Part shown: piece after piece, positions 6,901 to 14,267 of the stretch
Position numbering within the stretch: the first letter of the stretch is position 1
Layout: each line of letters starts with the position of its first letter
Assembly: GCA_017443065.1 (NCBI GenBank)
Contig: JAFSPF010000055.1
Location: forward strand, 1-36,593
Source: Lachnospiraceae bacterium
GTDB taxonomy: Bacteria > Bacillota > Clostridia > Lachnospirales > Lachnospiraceae
DNA: 36,593 nucleotides
Direction: 5' to 3'
Notes under the pieces: generated by a model
Database searches by the model: none
The model's input: the letters and a program-made list of their open reading frames with translations, nothing else
Told to the model about the DNA's origin: nothing
Program-made: the position numbers and the translations under genes

Positions 6901-6916
6901 TGTTTCACGTGAAACA
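6901..6916. promoter_or_regulatory. parS site 2
   Basis: TGTTTCACGTGAAACA is a second perfect parS, immediately past the rsmG stop codon (6918-6920) and 100 bases from parS 1. Confidence 0.95.
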
Positions 6917-6917
6917 T

Positions 6918-7664
6918 TCAGAGGGGGCGTTTTTTTGCCATGCCCGCCCTGCGCGGATATTTTTCCGGCGTTCCCTTCACCTTCTCCAAAAAGATCAGAC
7001 GCCGTTCGGTATCGCTGTTCGGAAGCACATAATCCTTCACCTGCAGCACCCTTCCGCCCAGAACCTCCAGCGCATGCGCCGCGCGTTCCGTTTCCTCCTC
7101 CGTCTCCCTGCTTTTATAGGCGACAAAGATCCCGCCAACCTCCAGCAGAGGCATGGCATATTCCAAAAGAACGGACAGCTCCGCCACCGCACGCGCGGTC
7201 ACAATGGAATATCCTTCCCTGTGATCCGGCTCCTGTCCCGCTTCCTCCGCGCGCAGCTGCAGACAGCGGATCCCCGCATCTTCCGGGAAAAGCGCTACGC
7301 GCACCTCCTCCAAAAAGGAAACGCGCTTCGCCTGTGCCTCGATCAGCGTCACCTTCGCTTCCCTTGCAAAGAGCTTCAGGATCATCCCGGGAAAACCCGC
7401 GCCGCTCCCGAGGTCCGCCAGCCGCTCCCCCTTTATTTCACGTGAAACTTTTTCCGGCAAAAAGGCAAGAAGCGCCAGGGAGTCCGTCACATGCAGACGG
7501 CAGAAGCCTTCGAAATCCTCGATCGCCGTCAGATTCATCTGCCGGTTCCGCTCCGATAAAAGTTCATAATACCGTCCGAGCGCTTCCTTCTTTTCCTCCG
7601 AAAGATCCATGTCCCAGGCGGAAAGATCCCTGCTTAAGCCGGACCAGTCATACGCTTTCCTCAT
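6918..7664 (-). CDS. rsmG: 16S rRNA (guanine527-N7)-methyltransferase
   Basis: This 248-residue SAM-dependent enzyme (GidB) makes m7G527 in 16S rRNA; loss gives low-level streptomycin resistance in other bacteria. The SAM-binding loop DLGSGAGFPG is at residues 84-93, preceded by HVTDSLALLAF and followed by TLIEAQAKRVSFLEEV and the VTARAVAEL motif. The start overlaps the mnmG stop by 17 bases, so translation is probably coupled. A near-consensus parS (7434-7449) lies within codons for KVSREI (about 72-77). The C-terminal tail AKKRPL is basic. Confidence 0.95.
   Translation of the reverse strand: MRKAYDWSGLSRDLSAWDMDLSEEKKEALGRYYELLSERNRQMNLTAIEDFEGFCRLHVTDSLALLAFLPEKVSREIKGERLADLGSGAGFPGMILKLFAREAKVTLIEAQAKRVSFLEEVRVALFPEDAGIRCLQLRAEEAGQEPDHREGYSIVTARAVAELSVLLEYAMPLLEVGGIFVAYKSRETEEETERAAHALEVLGGRVLQVKDYVLPNSDTERRLIFLEKVKGTPEKYPRRAGMAKKRPL
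7434..7449. promoter_or_regulatory. Near-consensus parS inside rsmG
   Basis: TATTTCACGTGAAACT matches the parS consensus at 14 of 16 positions, with the central 12 bases perfect. It sits in rsmG coding sequence, 518 bases beyond parS 2, as intragenic parS sites do in other Bacillota. Confidence 0.75.
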
Positions 7665-9627
7665 CGGTCCGCTCCTTTTTTCTTCTCCGCTCCTCCGCTT
7701 CCAGATATACCAGCAGCACGGAAATGTCCGCGGGATTCACCCCGCCGATCCGGGACGCCGCGCCGATGCTTTCCGGCTGAAACTTCGCAAGATGCTGCGC
7801 GGCCTCCCTCCGGAGTCCCTTGATTTCAAGATAGGGCAGGTCTTCCGGAATCCTTCTGGTTTCCATCTTCCGGAACTGCTTCACCTGCTGCTCCTGCCTC
7901 GTGAGATATCCCTCGTATTTGATTTCGATCTCCGCCTGCCTGGTCACCTCTTCATCCAGCAGATCCGTTCCCGTTGCCTTTTCACGTGAAACGATTTCGG
8001 CGCGTTCCGGATCGATCTCCTTTAAGAGATCATAGTCCAGCTCCGGACGGGAAAGCAGGGCCGCGAGGGTCGTCCCGCTTTTCACCGGGGAAGAACCGTT
8101 TCTCTCCAAAAATACCTGCACCTGCTCTGTCGCGCCGACGGTCGTTTTCTTTAAGCGCGCAATCTCCTTTGCGATCCGTTCCCGTTTCCAGCGGGTTCGC
8201 GCAATCTGCTCCTCCGAGACCAGACCGGCCGCATAGCCCTTTTCCCTGAGACGCAAGTCCGCATTGTCCTGCCGCAGTAACAGACGGTATTCGGCGCGCG
8301 CCGTCATCATCCGGTAGGGTTCCCATAAATCCTTATGCACCAGGTCATCCACCAGCACGCCGATATAGCCTTCCGCGCGGTCGATGAAAAGACCCTCCCC
8401 GCCGGTGATATGCGCTGCCGCATTGACCGCCGCATACAGACCCTGCGCCGCGGCCTCCTCATATCCGGAGGAGCCGTTCACCTGTCCCGCAAAGAAAAGA
8501 CCTTTGCAGACGCGGCTTTCGAGGGAGGTGGTCAGCTGCCCCGGCGCGAGACAGTCATATTCGATCGCATAGGCGGGCTTCACAATTTCGCAATGCTCCA
8601 GTCCCGGAACCGTCCGGTAAAACTGTACCTGCACATCCTCCGGCATGGAGGAGCTCATGCCGTCAATATACATTTCCGTGGTGTCCGCACCCTCCGGCTC
8701 CACAAAGACCTGATGTCTGTCCTTATCCGCAAAGCGCACCACCTTATCCTCGATCGAGGGACAATACCGCGGGCCCACCCCTTCGATCACGCCGGCATAG
8801 AGCGGAGAGCGGTGCAGGTTTTCACGTAAAATTTCATGTGTTTTCTCATTGGTATAGGTCAGATAACAGGGAATCTGTTCCTTCTGTACGGAGGCCGGAT
8901 CCGTGTCAAAGGAAAAGGGAACGACGGGCACATCGCCCGGCTGTATTTCCATCCGGGAATAGTCCAGGCTTCCCCCGTCCATCCGGGCCGGCGTTCCCGT
9001 CTTGAAACGGCGCAGCTGAACGCCGATTTCTTTCAAAGCCTCCGAAAGAAGCGTCGCCGCGGGCTGCGCGTTCGGTCCGCTTTCCGTAATCACCTCCCCC
9101 GTCAGGCAGCGTGCCTGCAGATAGGTGCCGCTGCAGATCACGCAGACCTTTGCCTGATAGGAAATGCCGCTGCGCGTCACCACGCCGAGGAACTTCTGCC
9201 GCCCCTCCGCATCTTTCTCACATAAAAGCCCTGCCACCTCTCCCTGGCGCAGGGAAATCAGGGGGTTCTTTTCCAACGACCTTCGCATGTGTGCAGAATA
9301 TTGTTTTTTGTCCGCCTGTGCACGCAGGGAATGCACCGCCGGTCCCTTCGAACGGTTCAGCATCCGCGACTGCAGAAAGGTCTGATCGATTGCATGTCCC
9401 ATCTCTCCGCCGAGCGCATCGATCTCCCGCACCAGATGTCCCTTGGAGGATCCGCCGATATGCGGATTGCAGGGCATGAAGGCCACATGATCCGTGCTTA
9501 AGCAAAACACGAGCGTGCGAAGAGAGCGCTTTGCAAAGGCAAGCGCCGCCTCGCAGCCGGCATGTCCCGCACCGATCACGACCGCATCATATTCCGTTTC
9601 GCTCCTTGCGCGAATAATTGTTTCCAC
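7648..9627 (-). CDS. mnmG: tRNA uridine-34 modification enzyme MnmG (GidA)
   Basis: This FAD enzyme works with MnmE to put carboxymethylaminomethyl groups on wobble U34 of tRNAs. The FAD dinucleotide-binding motif VVIGAGHAGCEAALAF is near the N terminus, followed by CNPHIGGSSKGHLVREIDALGG, KTGTPAR, and the second FAD region SGYEEAAAQGLYAAVNAA. The C-terminal MnmE-binding domain ends in basic residues. I chose GTG 9627 (659 residues), spaced correctly behind AAGGG. An upstream TTG at 9654 would overlap the mnmE stop and add nine residues. A degenerate parS (7978-7993) is inside the gene. It lies between mnmE and rsmG as in most Bacillota. Confidence 0.93.
   Translation of the reverse strand: METIIRARSETEYDAVVIGAGHAGCEAALAFAKRSLRTLVFCLSTDHVAFMPCNPHIGGSSKGHLVREIDALGGEMGHAIDQTFLQSRMLNRSKGPAVHSLRAQADKKQYSAHMRRSLEKNPLISLRQGEVAGLLCEKDAEGRQKFLGVVTRSGISYQAKVCVICSGTYLQARCLTGEVITESGPNAQPAATLLSEALKEIGVQLRRFKTGTPARMDGGSLDYSRMEIQPGDVPVVPFSFDTDPASVQKEQIPCYLTYTNEKTHEILRENLHRSPLYAGVIEGVGPRYCPSIEDKVVRFADKDRHQVFVEPEGADTTEMYIDGMSSSMPEDVQVQFYRTVPGLEHCEIVKPAYAIEYDCLAPGQLTTSLESRVCKGLFFAGQVNGSSGYEEAAAQGLYAAVNAAAHITGGEGLFIDRAEGYIGVLVDDLVHKDLWEPYRMMTARAEYRLLLRQDNADLRLREKGYAAGLVSEEQIARTRWKRERIAKEIARLKKTTVGATEQVQVFLERNGSSPVKSGTTLAALLSRPELDYDLLKEIDPERAEIVSREKATGTDLLDEEVTRQAEIEIKYEGYLTRQEQQVKQFRKMETRRIPEDLPYLEIKGLRREAAQHLAKFQPESIGAASRIGGVNPADISVLLVYLEAEERRRKKERTDEESV
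7978..7993. promoter_or_regulatory. Degenerate parS inside mnmG
   Basis: CTTTTCACGTGAAACG matches parS at 13 of 16 positions with the central TTTCACGTGAAAC intact. It encodes VSRE, as the rsmG copy does. Confidence 0.6.
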
Positions 9628-9638
9628 TCCCTTTGCCC

Positions 9639-11063
9639 TTATTTTCCCATGCAAAACTCGCTGAAGATCCGCTCGATCAGCTCTTCGCTAGCGTCCTCTC
9701 CCGTGATCTGCGAAAGCGCCTGCACCGCCGCCATCAGATCCACCACGTAAAACTCCTCGCTTACCTCCTCCGCGATGCTTTTCTTGAGCCTCGCAAAGGC
9801 CTCCTTTGCCGCAAGCAGCGCTTCCTTATGGCGTTCGCTCGTTAAGAAGTATTCACCCCTTGGCACGGTTCTTTCTTTCAGGAACAGTGCGGTGACGGCT
9901 TCCCGCAGCGCATCCGTCCCTTCTCCCTTCAGAAAGGAGGCCGGCAACACCTCCCGGACCTTCCCCTCCTCCGCAAAAAAACGCTTTGCCGCTTCCTTTG
10001 CGGCATGGCAGGCTTCTTCAGACAACAGATCCGCCTTGTTCAAAAGCAACAGGACCGGCGTTTCCTTTCGCACGGACTTCAGGCTTTCCTTCGCCTCTTC
10101 CAAAGGCTTTGTCATATCCGCGACGAGCAGGACCAGTGCCGCATCCTCCGCTTCTTCCTTTGCCCTTGTCACGCCGATCGCTTCCGCCGCATCTTCCGTT
10201 TGCCGGATGCCCGCGGTATCGCTTAAAAGAAGCGGAAACTCTCCCAGAAAAAGCTGTTCCCGGAGCACATCCCTGGTGGTGCCGGGAAGATCCGTCACGA
10301 TCGCCCTGTCCCTTCCCAGCAGCAGATTCAACAACGTCGATTTCCCCGTATTCGGTGCGCCGATGATCGCGCAGCGGATGCCGTCCTTTAAGAGCATCCC
10401 CTCTTCCGCGCGGGAAAGCAGGCGGTCGATCTCTTCTTCCGTCCGGGACAAAACAGCGGAAAGCCGTTCGCCGTAGCCCTCCAGCTCCTGCGCATAGACA
10501 TCCGGGTCATCCAAAGAGGCCTCGATCAGCGCGCATTCCGAAAGCAGGCTTTCACGCATGCCGCGGATGTTGTTTCCGAGCACCCCCCGCAGCTGCTTTG
10601 CGGCATTGCGCAGGGCAAAATCATGCTGCGACGAGATCATGTCCTGCACCGCCTCCGCCGCGGAAAGGTCCATTTTTCCGTTCAGAAAGGCGCGCTTCGT
10701 AAATTCGCCGGGTTCGGCCGGGCGCACCCTTCCGCCCGTTCCCCTCAGCACGCGCGCCAGGGTCTCCTTTAACACAAAGGCACCGCCGTGGACATTGATC
10801 TCCACAACATCCTCCCCCGTGTAGGAGTGCGGGGCGCGCATCACGGAAACCAGCGCCTCATCGAGAATGCTGCCATCCTCTCTCAAGACATAGGCAAAGC
10901 GGATCGTATTCGCTTCCCTTGCGGAAAGACCGTGTCGCATCCTCGCGTCCGCAAGGATTTCCTCACAGGCTTCGATCGCCTTTTCCCCGCTTACGCGCAC
11001 GATCCCGATGCCCGCATCGTTTAAGGCGCTTGCTATGGCAGCAATGGTATCCGTGTTTTGCAT
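9639..11063 (-). CDS. mnmE: tRNA modification GTPase MnmE
   Basis: This 474-residue potassium-dependent GTPase is the partner of MnmG in U34 modification. It has an N-terminal formyl-THF-binding domain (TDTIAAIASALNDAGIGIVR, then HGGAFVLKETL and PGEFTKRAFLNGKMDL), a helical domain, a G domain with GAPNTGKSTLL (about residue 230), TTRD, DTAGIR and NKAD, and the C-terminal FCMGK containing the catalytic-region cysteine of the C[ILVM]GK box. The ATG at 11063 matches the family N terminus, but there is no adjacent Shine-Dalgarno; a strong hairpin with a TCTTTTT tract directly abuts the start codon. Expression may depend on read-through or a special initiation mode. Confidence 0.95.
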   Translation of the reverse strand: MQNTDTIAAIASALNDAGIGIVRVSGEKAIEACEEILADARMRHGLSAREANTIRFAYVLREDGSILDEALVSVMRAPHSYTGEDVVEINVHGGAFVLKETLARVLRGTGGRVRPAEPGEFTKRAFLNGKMDLSAAEAVQDMISSQHDFALRNAAKQLRGVLGNNIRGMRESLLSECALIEASLDDPDVYAQELEGYGERLSAVLSRTEEEIDRLLSRAEEGMLLKDGIRCAIIGAPNTGKSTLLNLLLGRDRAIVTDLPGTTRDVLREQLFLGEFPLLLSDTAGIRQTEDAAEAIGVTRAKEEAEDAALVLLVADMTKPLEEAKESLKSVRKETPVLLLLNKADLLSEEACHAAKEAAKRFFAEEGKVREVLPASFLKGEGTDALREAVTALFLKERTVPRGEYFLTSERHKEALLAAKEAFARLKKSIAEEVSEEFYVVDLMAAVQALSQITGEDASEELIERIFSEFCMGK

Positions 11064-11095
11064 AAAAAGACGCCGCGGCTTGTCTCACCGCGGCG
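11064..11095 (-). terminator. Hairpin with U-tract abutting the mnmE start
   Basis: On the minus strand CGCCGCGG pairs with CCGCGGCG (8 base pairs, 9-base loop; 11071-11078 with 11088-11095), followed by TCTTTTT and then directly by the mnmE ATG. It has the form of an intrinsic terminator for the rpmH-jag operon, or an attenuator for mnmE. Confidence 0.7.
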
Positions 11096-11123
11096 CAATC
11101 CTTTCCTTCTTCGGCCGCGTTTC

Positions 11124-11753
11124 TTACGACCGTTTCGGTGTCACCACGACGCGCCGGTTCGGCTCCTCGCCTTCCGAATGTGTCGTGACATATCTGTCCT
11201 GCTGTAAGGCGGAATGAATGATCCGGCGCTCGTAGGGGTTCATCGGCTCCAGGGAAACCGGCCTTCTCGAACGCTTTACCTTAAAAGCAATGTTTTTCGC
11301 AAGGTTTTCCAGTGTGGCCTTGCGGCGGGCACGGTAGTTTTCCGTATCCAGCTTCACATGCACATACTCCTCCGCGCCCTTGTTGACCACAAGCGATACC
11401 AGATACTGCAGCGCATCCAGGGTCTGGCCGCGCTTGCCGATGAGCACGCCCATCTCCGGACCCTTCAGCTCCATGTTCAGCGTGTGTTCCGTTTCGTCAT
11501 ACACGCTGTCTGTTTCGACCTCCAGCTGCATCGCCTTTGTCACATCCAGCACGAACTGCTTCGCGGCATCCGTCGGGGAAACGTCCTTCACCGCCGCGCG
11601 GATTACCGCGGGCTTTGCGCCCATCCCGAGGAATCCGCCGGATCCCTCGCTTTCCACCTCATACACCAGCCTGCTACTGGGAACGCCCAGTGCGCGGCAG
11701 GCTTCCGTGATCGCATCATCAACCGTTTTTGCACTGAATTCCTGATATTCCAT
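11124..11753 (-). CDS. jag: RNA-binding protein Jag/KhpB
   Basis: This 209-residue protein has the standard Jag order: an N-terminal Jag_N domain (about 1-52, VSPTDAAKQF following), a KH domain with GVLIGKRGQTLDALQYL (about 102-118) and an R3H domain with NPYERRIIHSALQ (about 172-184). KhpB/Jag binds many transcripts, partners KhpA in streptococci, and affects cell division and envelope synthesis. It lies 11 bases behind yidC with GAGGTAAAGGAAG before its ATG, forming the usual yidC-jag pair. Confidence 0.95.
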   Translation of the reverse strand: MEYQEFSAKTVDDAITEACRALGVPSSRLVYEVESEGSGGFLGMGAKPAVIRAAVKDVSPTDAAKQFVLDVTKAMQLEVETDSVYDETEHTLNMELKGPEMGVLIGKRGQTLDALQYLVSLVVNKGAEEYVHVKLDTENYRARRKATLENLAKNIAFKVKRSRRPVSLEPMNPYERRIIHSALQQDRYVTTHSEGEEPNRRVVVTPKRS

Positions 11754-11764
11754 CTTCCTTTACC

Positions 11765-13096
11765 TCACCGGGGTTTGTTGTTCTTTTCTTCGTAGGCACG
11801 CACGCTGTTTGCGATCGCCAGAAGGGAGTCCTTCCTGGCCTTTCCGCTGTCATAATAACTGCGCGATTTCTCCAGGGCCGCATCCTTCTCCTCCTGGGAA
11901 AGGGTGGTTCCCGAGAAATTCACGTAGGAAGCAAGGGAGCGCGTGTTCATGGACGCGTACTGCGACATGTTCTGCGTGCGCTCGCCCTTTTTCTCCATTT
12001 TCTTTTTGTACTTTTCCTGATTCTCTTCGATCATCGCCTCCAGATCCATCTTATCGATCCAGCGGTTGATGAAGATCTGCTGCACAACGCGGATGACGGC
12101 ACCCGCTATCCAGTAAAGGCCGACACCGACGGGCAGGGAGAAGCAGATAAACGCACTCATCAGGGGCATGAACAGATTCATCGTACGCATCTGGTTTGCC
12201 ATTCTGGCCGCCGGATCATTCGGGTCATTGGAGGCGGCCGCCGCCTGCGGCATGAGCTTCGTGTTCAGCCACTGTGTCGCCGCGGCAAGAACGGGAATCA
12301 GGATGCCCAAAAGCACCATCAGATAATTTCCGGCAGACCAGTTGCTGGTGATCGTGTAGGAAGGAGAGTCCCCGATGTTCATGCCGAGGAAGCTGTTCAT
12401 GCTCTCCACCTTGGCGCGCGTCTCCGACGTGACCACATGCTCCGCGCCGTTATCCACCTCCGGGTATTTTTCCACGATCATATCCCAGTCCGTCGTGGAG
12501 GCGCGGTTTAAGACATCAATATAGGTATTCTGTGCGTACTCGTTTGCCTGGTCCTCCGTAAACGCCTCGTTCTGGAACTGCGCAAGATACATGTTTGCGC
12601 CGCCTAAGCCCTGCATAAACTCCGCGGAGCCGGAAACCCCGAGAAGGCCGACGGCCAGGGGGAAGAAGACGCGCTTGACCTTCGTGACATAGGCGGGAAT
12701 CGCATAGATCACGCGGTACAGGGCCCAGAGGATCGGCAGCTGCACCAGAAGCGGAAGGCAGCTTCCCATCTGGGAGACGCCGTACTTGGCATAGACCTGC
12801 TTCATCTCCTCCTGCTGTGCGTACATGGAGGCATTGTCCCGCCGTCCTTCGTATTTTTTGCGGATGGCGGTCAGCTCCGGATTCATCTTGGCCTGGAGCT
12901 TCGAGAAACGCTGCTGGCGGATGGTCAGCGGCATCATCAGAAGATTCACGATCAGGGTAAAGAGAATGATCGTGACGCCGATGTTTTCAATCCCGACGGC
13001 AGAAAGCAGTTCATAGATGCCGTGCATGATAAAGCCGAGCAGTTTGGAGATCGGGCCGATGATGCGCCCCTGGTTCTGTGTCAGATAATAAATCAC
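11765..13096 (-). CDS. yidC: Membrane protein insertase YidC/SpoIIIJ
   Basis: This Oxa1-family insertase places small membrane proteins in the cytoplasmic membrane alone or with SecYEG. Seen in order: an amphipathic N terminus, TM1 (about 38-58, IGVTIILFTLIVNLLMMPLT), a basic cytoplasmic hairpin, TM2 (SCLPLLVQLPILWALYRVIY), an unusually long acidic extracytoplasmic segment (about 160-250), and later helices including YLMVLLGILIPVLAAATQWL and FMPLMSAFICFSLPVGVGLYW. The C-terminal tail is long and charged. At 443 residues it is larger than Bacillus SpoIIIJ, mostly from the loop and tail. There is no lipobox. The start is GTG at 13096 behind GGGGGAG. It belongs to the rpmH-rnpA-yidD-yidC-jag operon. 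Confidence 0.95.
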   Translation of the reverse strand: MIYYLTQNQGRIIGPISKLLGFIMHGIYELLSAVGIENIGVTIILFTLIVNLLMMPLTIRQQRFSKLQAKMNPELTAIRKKYEGRRDNASMYAQQEEMKQVYAKYGVSQMGSCLPLLVQLPILWALYRVIYAIPAYVTKVKRVFFPLAVGLLGVSGSAEFMQGLGGANMYLAQFQNEAFTEDQANEYAQNTYIDVLNRASTTDWDMIVEKYPEVDNGAEHVVTSETRAKVESMNSFLGMNIGDSPSYTITSNWSAGNYLMVLLGILIPVLAAATQWLNTKLMPQAAAASNDPNDPAARMANQMRTMNLFMPLMSAFICFSLPVGVGLYWIAGAVIRVVQQIFINRWIDKMDLEAMIEENQEKYKKKMEKKGERTQNMSQYASMNTRSLASYVNFSGTTLSQEEKDAALEKSRSYYDSGKARKDSLLAIANSVRAYEEKNNKPR

Positions 13097-13110
13097 TTGA
13101 TTACTCCCCC

Positions 13111-13320
13111 TTACGGTACCGGATCATAGCCCCCGCTGGAAAAGGGATTACAGCGCAGGATCCGGTATGCGGCCATGGCGCTGCCCTTCAGCGCACCGTA
13201 TTTCATAACCGCCTCTTCGCCGTACTCGGAACAGGTGGGAATATAAGGACAGCGGACCGTTTTGCCCGGTGCAATATATTTCCTGTATCCGTGTATCCCC
13301 GCGACGATGATTTTCTTCAT
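13111..13320 (-). CDS. yidD: Membrane protein insertion efficiency factor YidD
   Basis: This 69-residue YidD protein helps YidC-dependent insertion. It shows an N-terminal amphipathic segment ([18 protein letters not shown]), the family signature CPYIPTCSEYGEEA and the ending RILRCNPFSSGGYDPVP, with three conserved cysteines. The start codon shares one base with the rnpA stop (TAATG). Confidence 0.95.
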   Translation of the reverse strand: MKKIIVAGIHGYRKYIAPGKTVRCPYIPTCSEYGEEAVMKYGALKGSAMAAYRILRCNPFSSGGYDPVP

Positions 13321-13724
13321 TAATTAAATACCTTTGCCCTGCCCAGAAGCTGCAAAAGCTCCTGTTGCACTCCCGAAAACGTGAGTGCCGCGGTCGGTCC
13401 GATCCGCACTTCCTTCTTCATCACCACCATAAAATCATGACCCGTTCCGAGGCGTTCTTTCTCTAAACGAAAGACCTCCTTCACCAGTCGTGAAAAACGG
13501 TGTCTTGCCACACTGTTGCCGTTTTTTTTTGAAACGGTGATCCCCAGGCGATTTTCCTTCAGATCATTGCTGCTGACAAAGAGGATGAGCGTCTTTCCCG
13601 CAAAACGTTTTCCCTGCCGGTATCCCTTCCGGAACTCCGAAGGCGTTCTTAAAGATAACAAACGCGAATATGGCCGGCATATCCGCGTGCGTTTCGCTGC
13701 GTTTTCCGAACACGGCGCGCTCAA
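13320..13724 (-). CDS. rnpA: Ribonuclease P protein component
   Basis: RnpA binds the RNase P RNA and improves pre-tRNA 5' leader cleavage. The core is recognisable from [52 protein letters not shown] (the RNR-like basic helix, here ARHR) and [10 protein letters not shown]. The start is uncertain. TTG 13724 overlaps the rpmH stop (TTGA) and gives 134 residues with a 21-residue extension beyond the usual N terminus. TTG 13661 would give the standard length but has no ribosome binding site. I keep the longer form because AGGAAG lies 11 bases before it. Confidence 0.9.
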   Translation of the reverse strand: MSAPCSENAAKRTRICRPYSRLLSLRTPSEFRKGYRQGKRFAGKTLILFVSSNDLKENRLGITVSKKNGNSVARHRFSRLVKEVFRLEKERLGTGHDFMVVMKKEVRIGPTAALTFSGVQQELLQLLGRAKVFN

Positions 13725-13855
13725 ACGGTCAGGCGCTTCCTGCCTTTGAGTCTTCTCGACGCCAGTACCTTGCGACCGCCCTTGCTTGCCATCCGCGCAC
13801 GAAAACCATGCACGCGTTTGCGCTGTCTTCTGTGCGGCTGATACGTCATTTTCAT
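13721..13855 (-). CDS. rpmH: 50S ribosomal protein L34
   Basis: This 44-residue, very basic protein begins [18 protein letters not shown] and ends [11 protein letters not shown], the complete L34 sequence pattern. It is a structural protein of the large subunit. It is the first gene of the minus-strand operon, with GGAGGAAATACAG before ATG 13855 and a strong promoter 37 bases further up. Its stop codon overlaps the likely rnpA start. Confidence 0.97.
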   Translation of the reverse strand: MKMTYQPHRRQRKRVHGFRARMASKGGRKVLASRRLKGRKRLTV

Positions 13856-13891
13856 CTGTATTTCCTCCGATATGAACCGTTAATCTAAGAC

Positions 13892-13920
13892 ATTATAAAG
13901 GCAAAGCGCAGTCCAGTCAA
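13892..13920 (-). promoter_or_regulatory. rpmH promoter
   Basis: On the minus strand TTGACT (13915-13920) and TATAAT (13892-13897) are 17 bases apart, close to consensus, with the predicted start about 30 bases before rpmH. It is divergent from the dnaA promoter across oriC. Confidence 0.85.
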
Positions 13921-13964
13921 GCAAAAACAGCGTTTTTTTCCGGTATTTGCAAAGGATGCGGGAA

Positions 13965-14200
13965 ACGGATTAAATAACAAAAAAAATTTTATTCTGTATC
14001 TTGTGCTTTTTTTCTTTATCCACAACAACATGTTGAAACGGTGGATAATTCGTGAATTTCCTCCCTGGGGGTTCCTTCATCCACTTTTTGTGGAAAACCT
14101 GTGGATAAGTACGTCTTTTTCGGCTTTTTTATCCACATTTTTGCAAAATACCGGCCCGGAAACAAAAAAATAAAAAAAGTTATCCACTTATCCACATGCA
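13965..14200. other. Chromosomal origin oriC, dnaA-upstream DnaA-box cluster
   Basis: Four perfect TTATCCACA boxes lie at 14016-14024 (+), 14100-14108 (-), 14129-14137 (+) and 14188-14196 (+). Near matches lie at 14040-14048 (-, 8/9), 14077-14085 (+, 7/9), 14089-14097 (-, 8/9) and 14180-14188 (+, 8/9, overlapping the next perfect box). An A/T-rich block (about 13968-13995) on the rpmH side could be an unwinding element. The position between rpmH and dnaA is the usual place for the Bacillota origin. The whole 412-base gap 13856-14267 is accounted for by this cluster and the two flanking promoters. Confidence 0.92.
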
Positions 14201-14201
14201 T

Positions 14202-14230
14202 TTGCCTTTTTGAAACGCCTCGCTTATAAT
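14202..14230 (+). promoter_or_regulatory. dnaA promoter
   Basis: TTGCCT (14202-14207) and TATAAT (14225-14230) are 17 bases apart. The tandem DnaA boxes at 14180-14196 end just before the -35, which allows DnaA autorepression as known in other bacteria. Confidence 0.75.
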
Positions 14231-14267
14231 GAAGTCCGTTTTCAATCATTTTTCCGGAGGTTTTCTT

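Noticed and set aside
8818-8834. parS-like TTTTCACGTAAAATT in mnmG
   Set aside because: Only about 11 of 16 positions match and the right half-site is not palindromic.
14229-14267. Earlier in-frame start for dnaA
   Set aside because: The codon falls on the TATAAT -10 box; ATG 14268 has GGAGG at the right distance.
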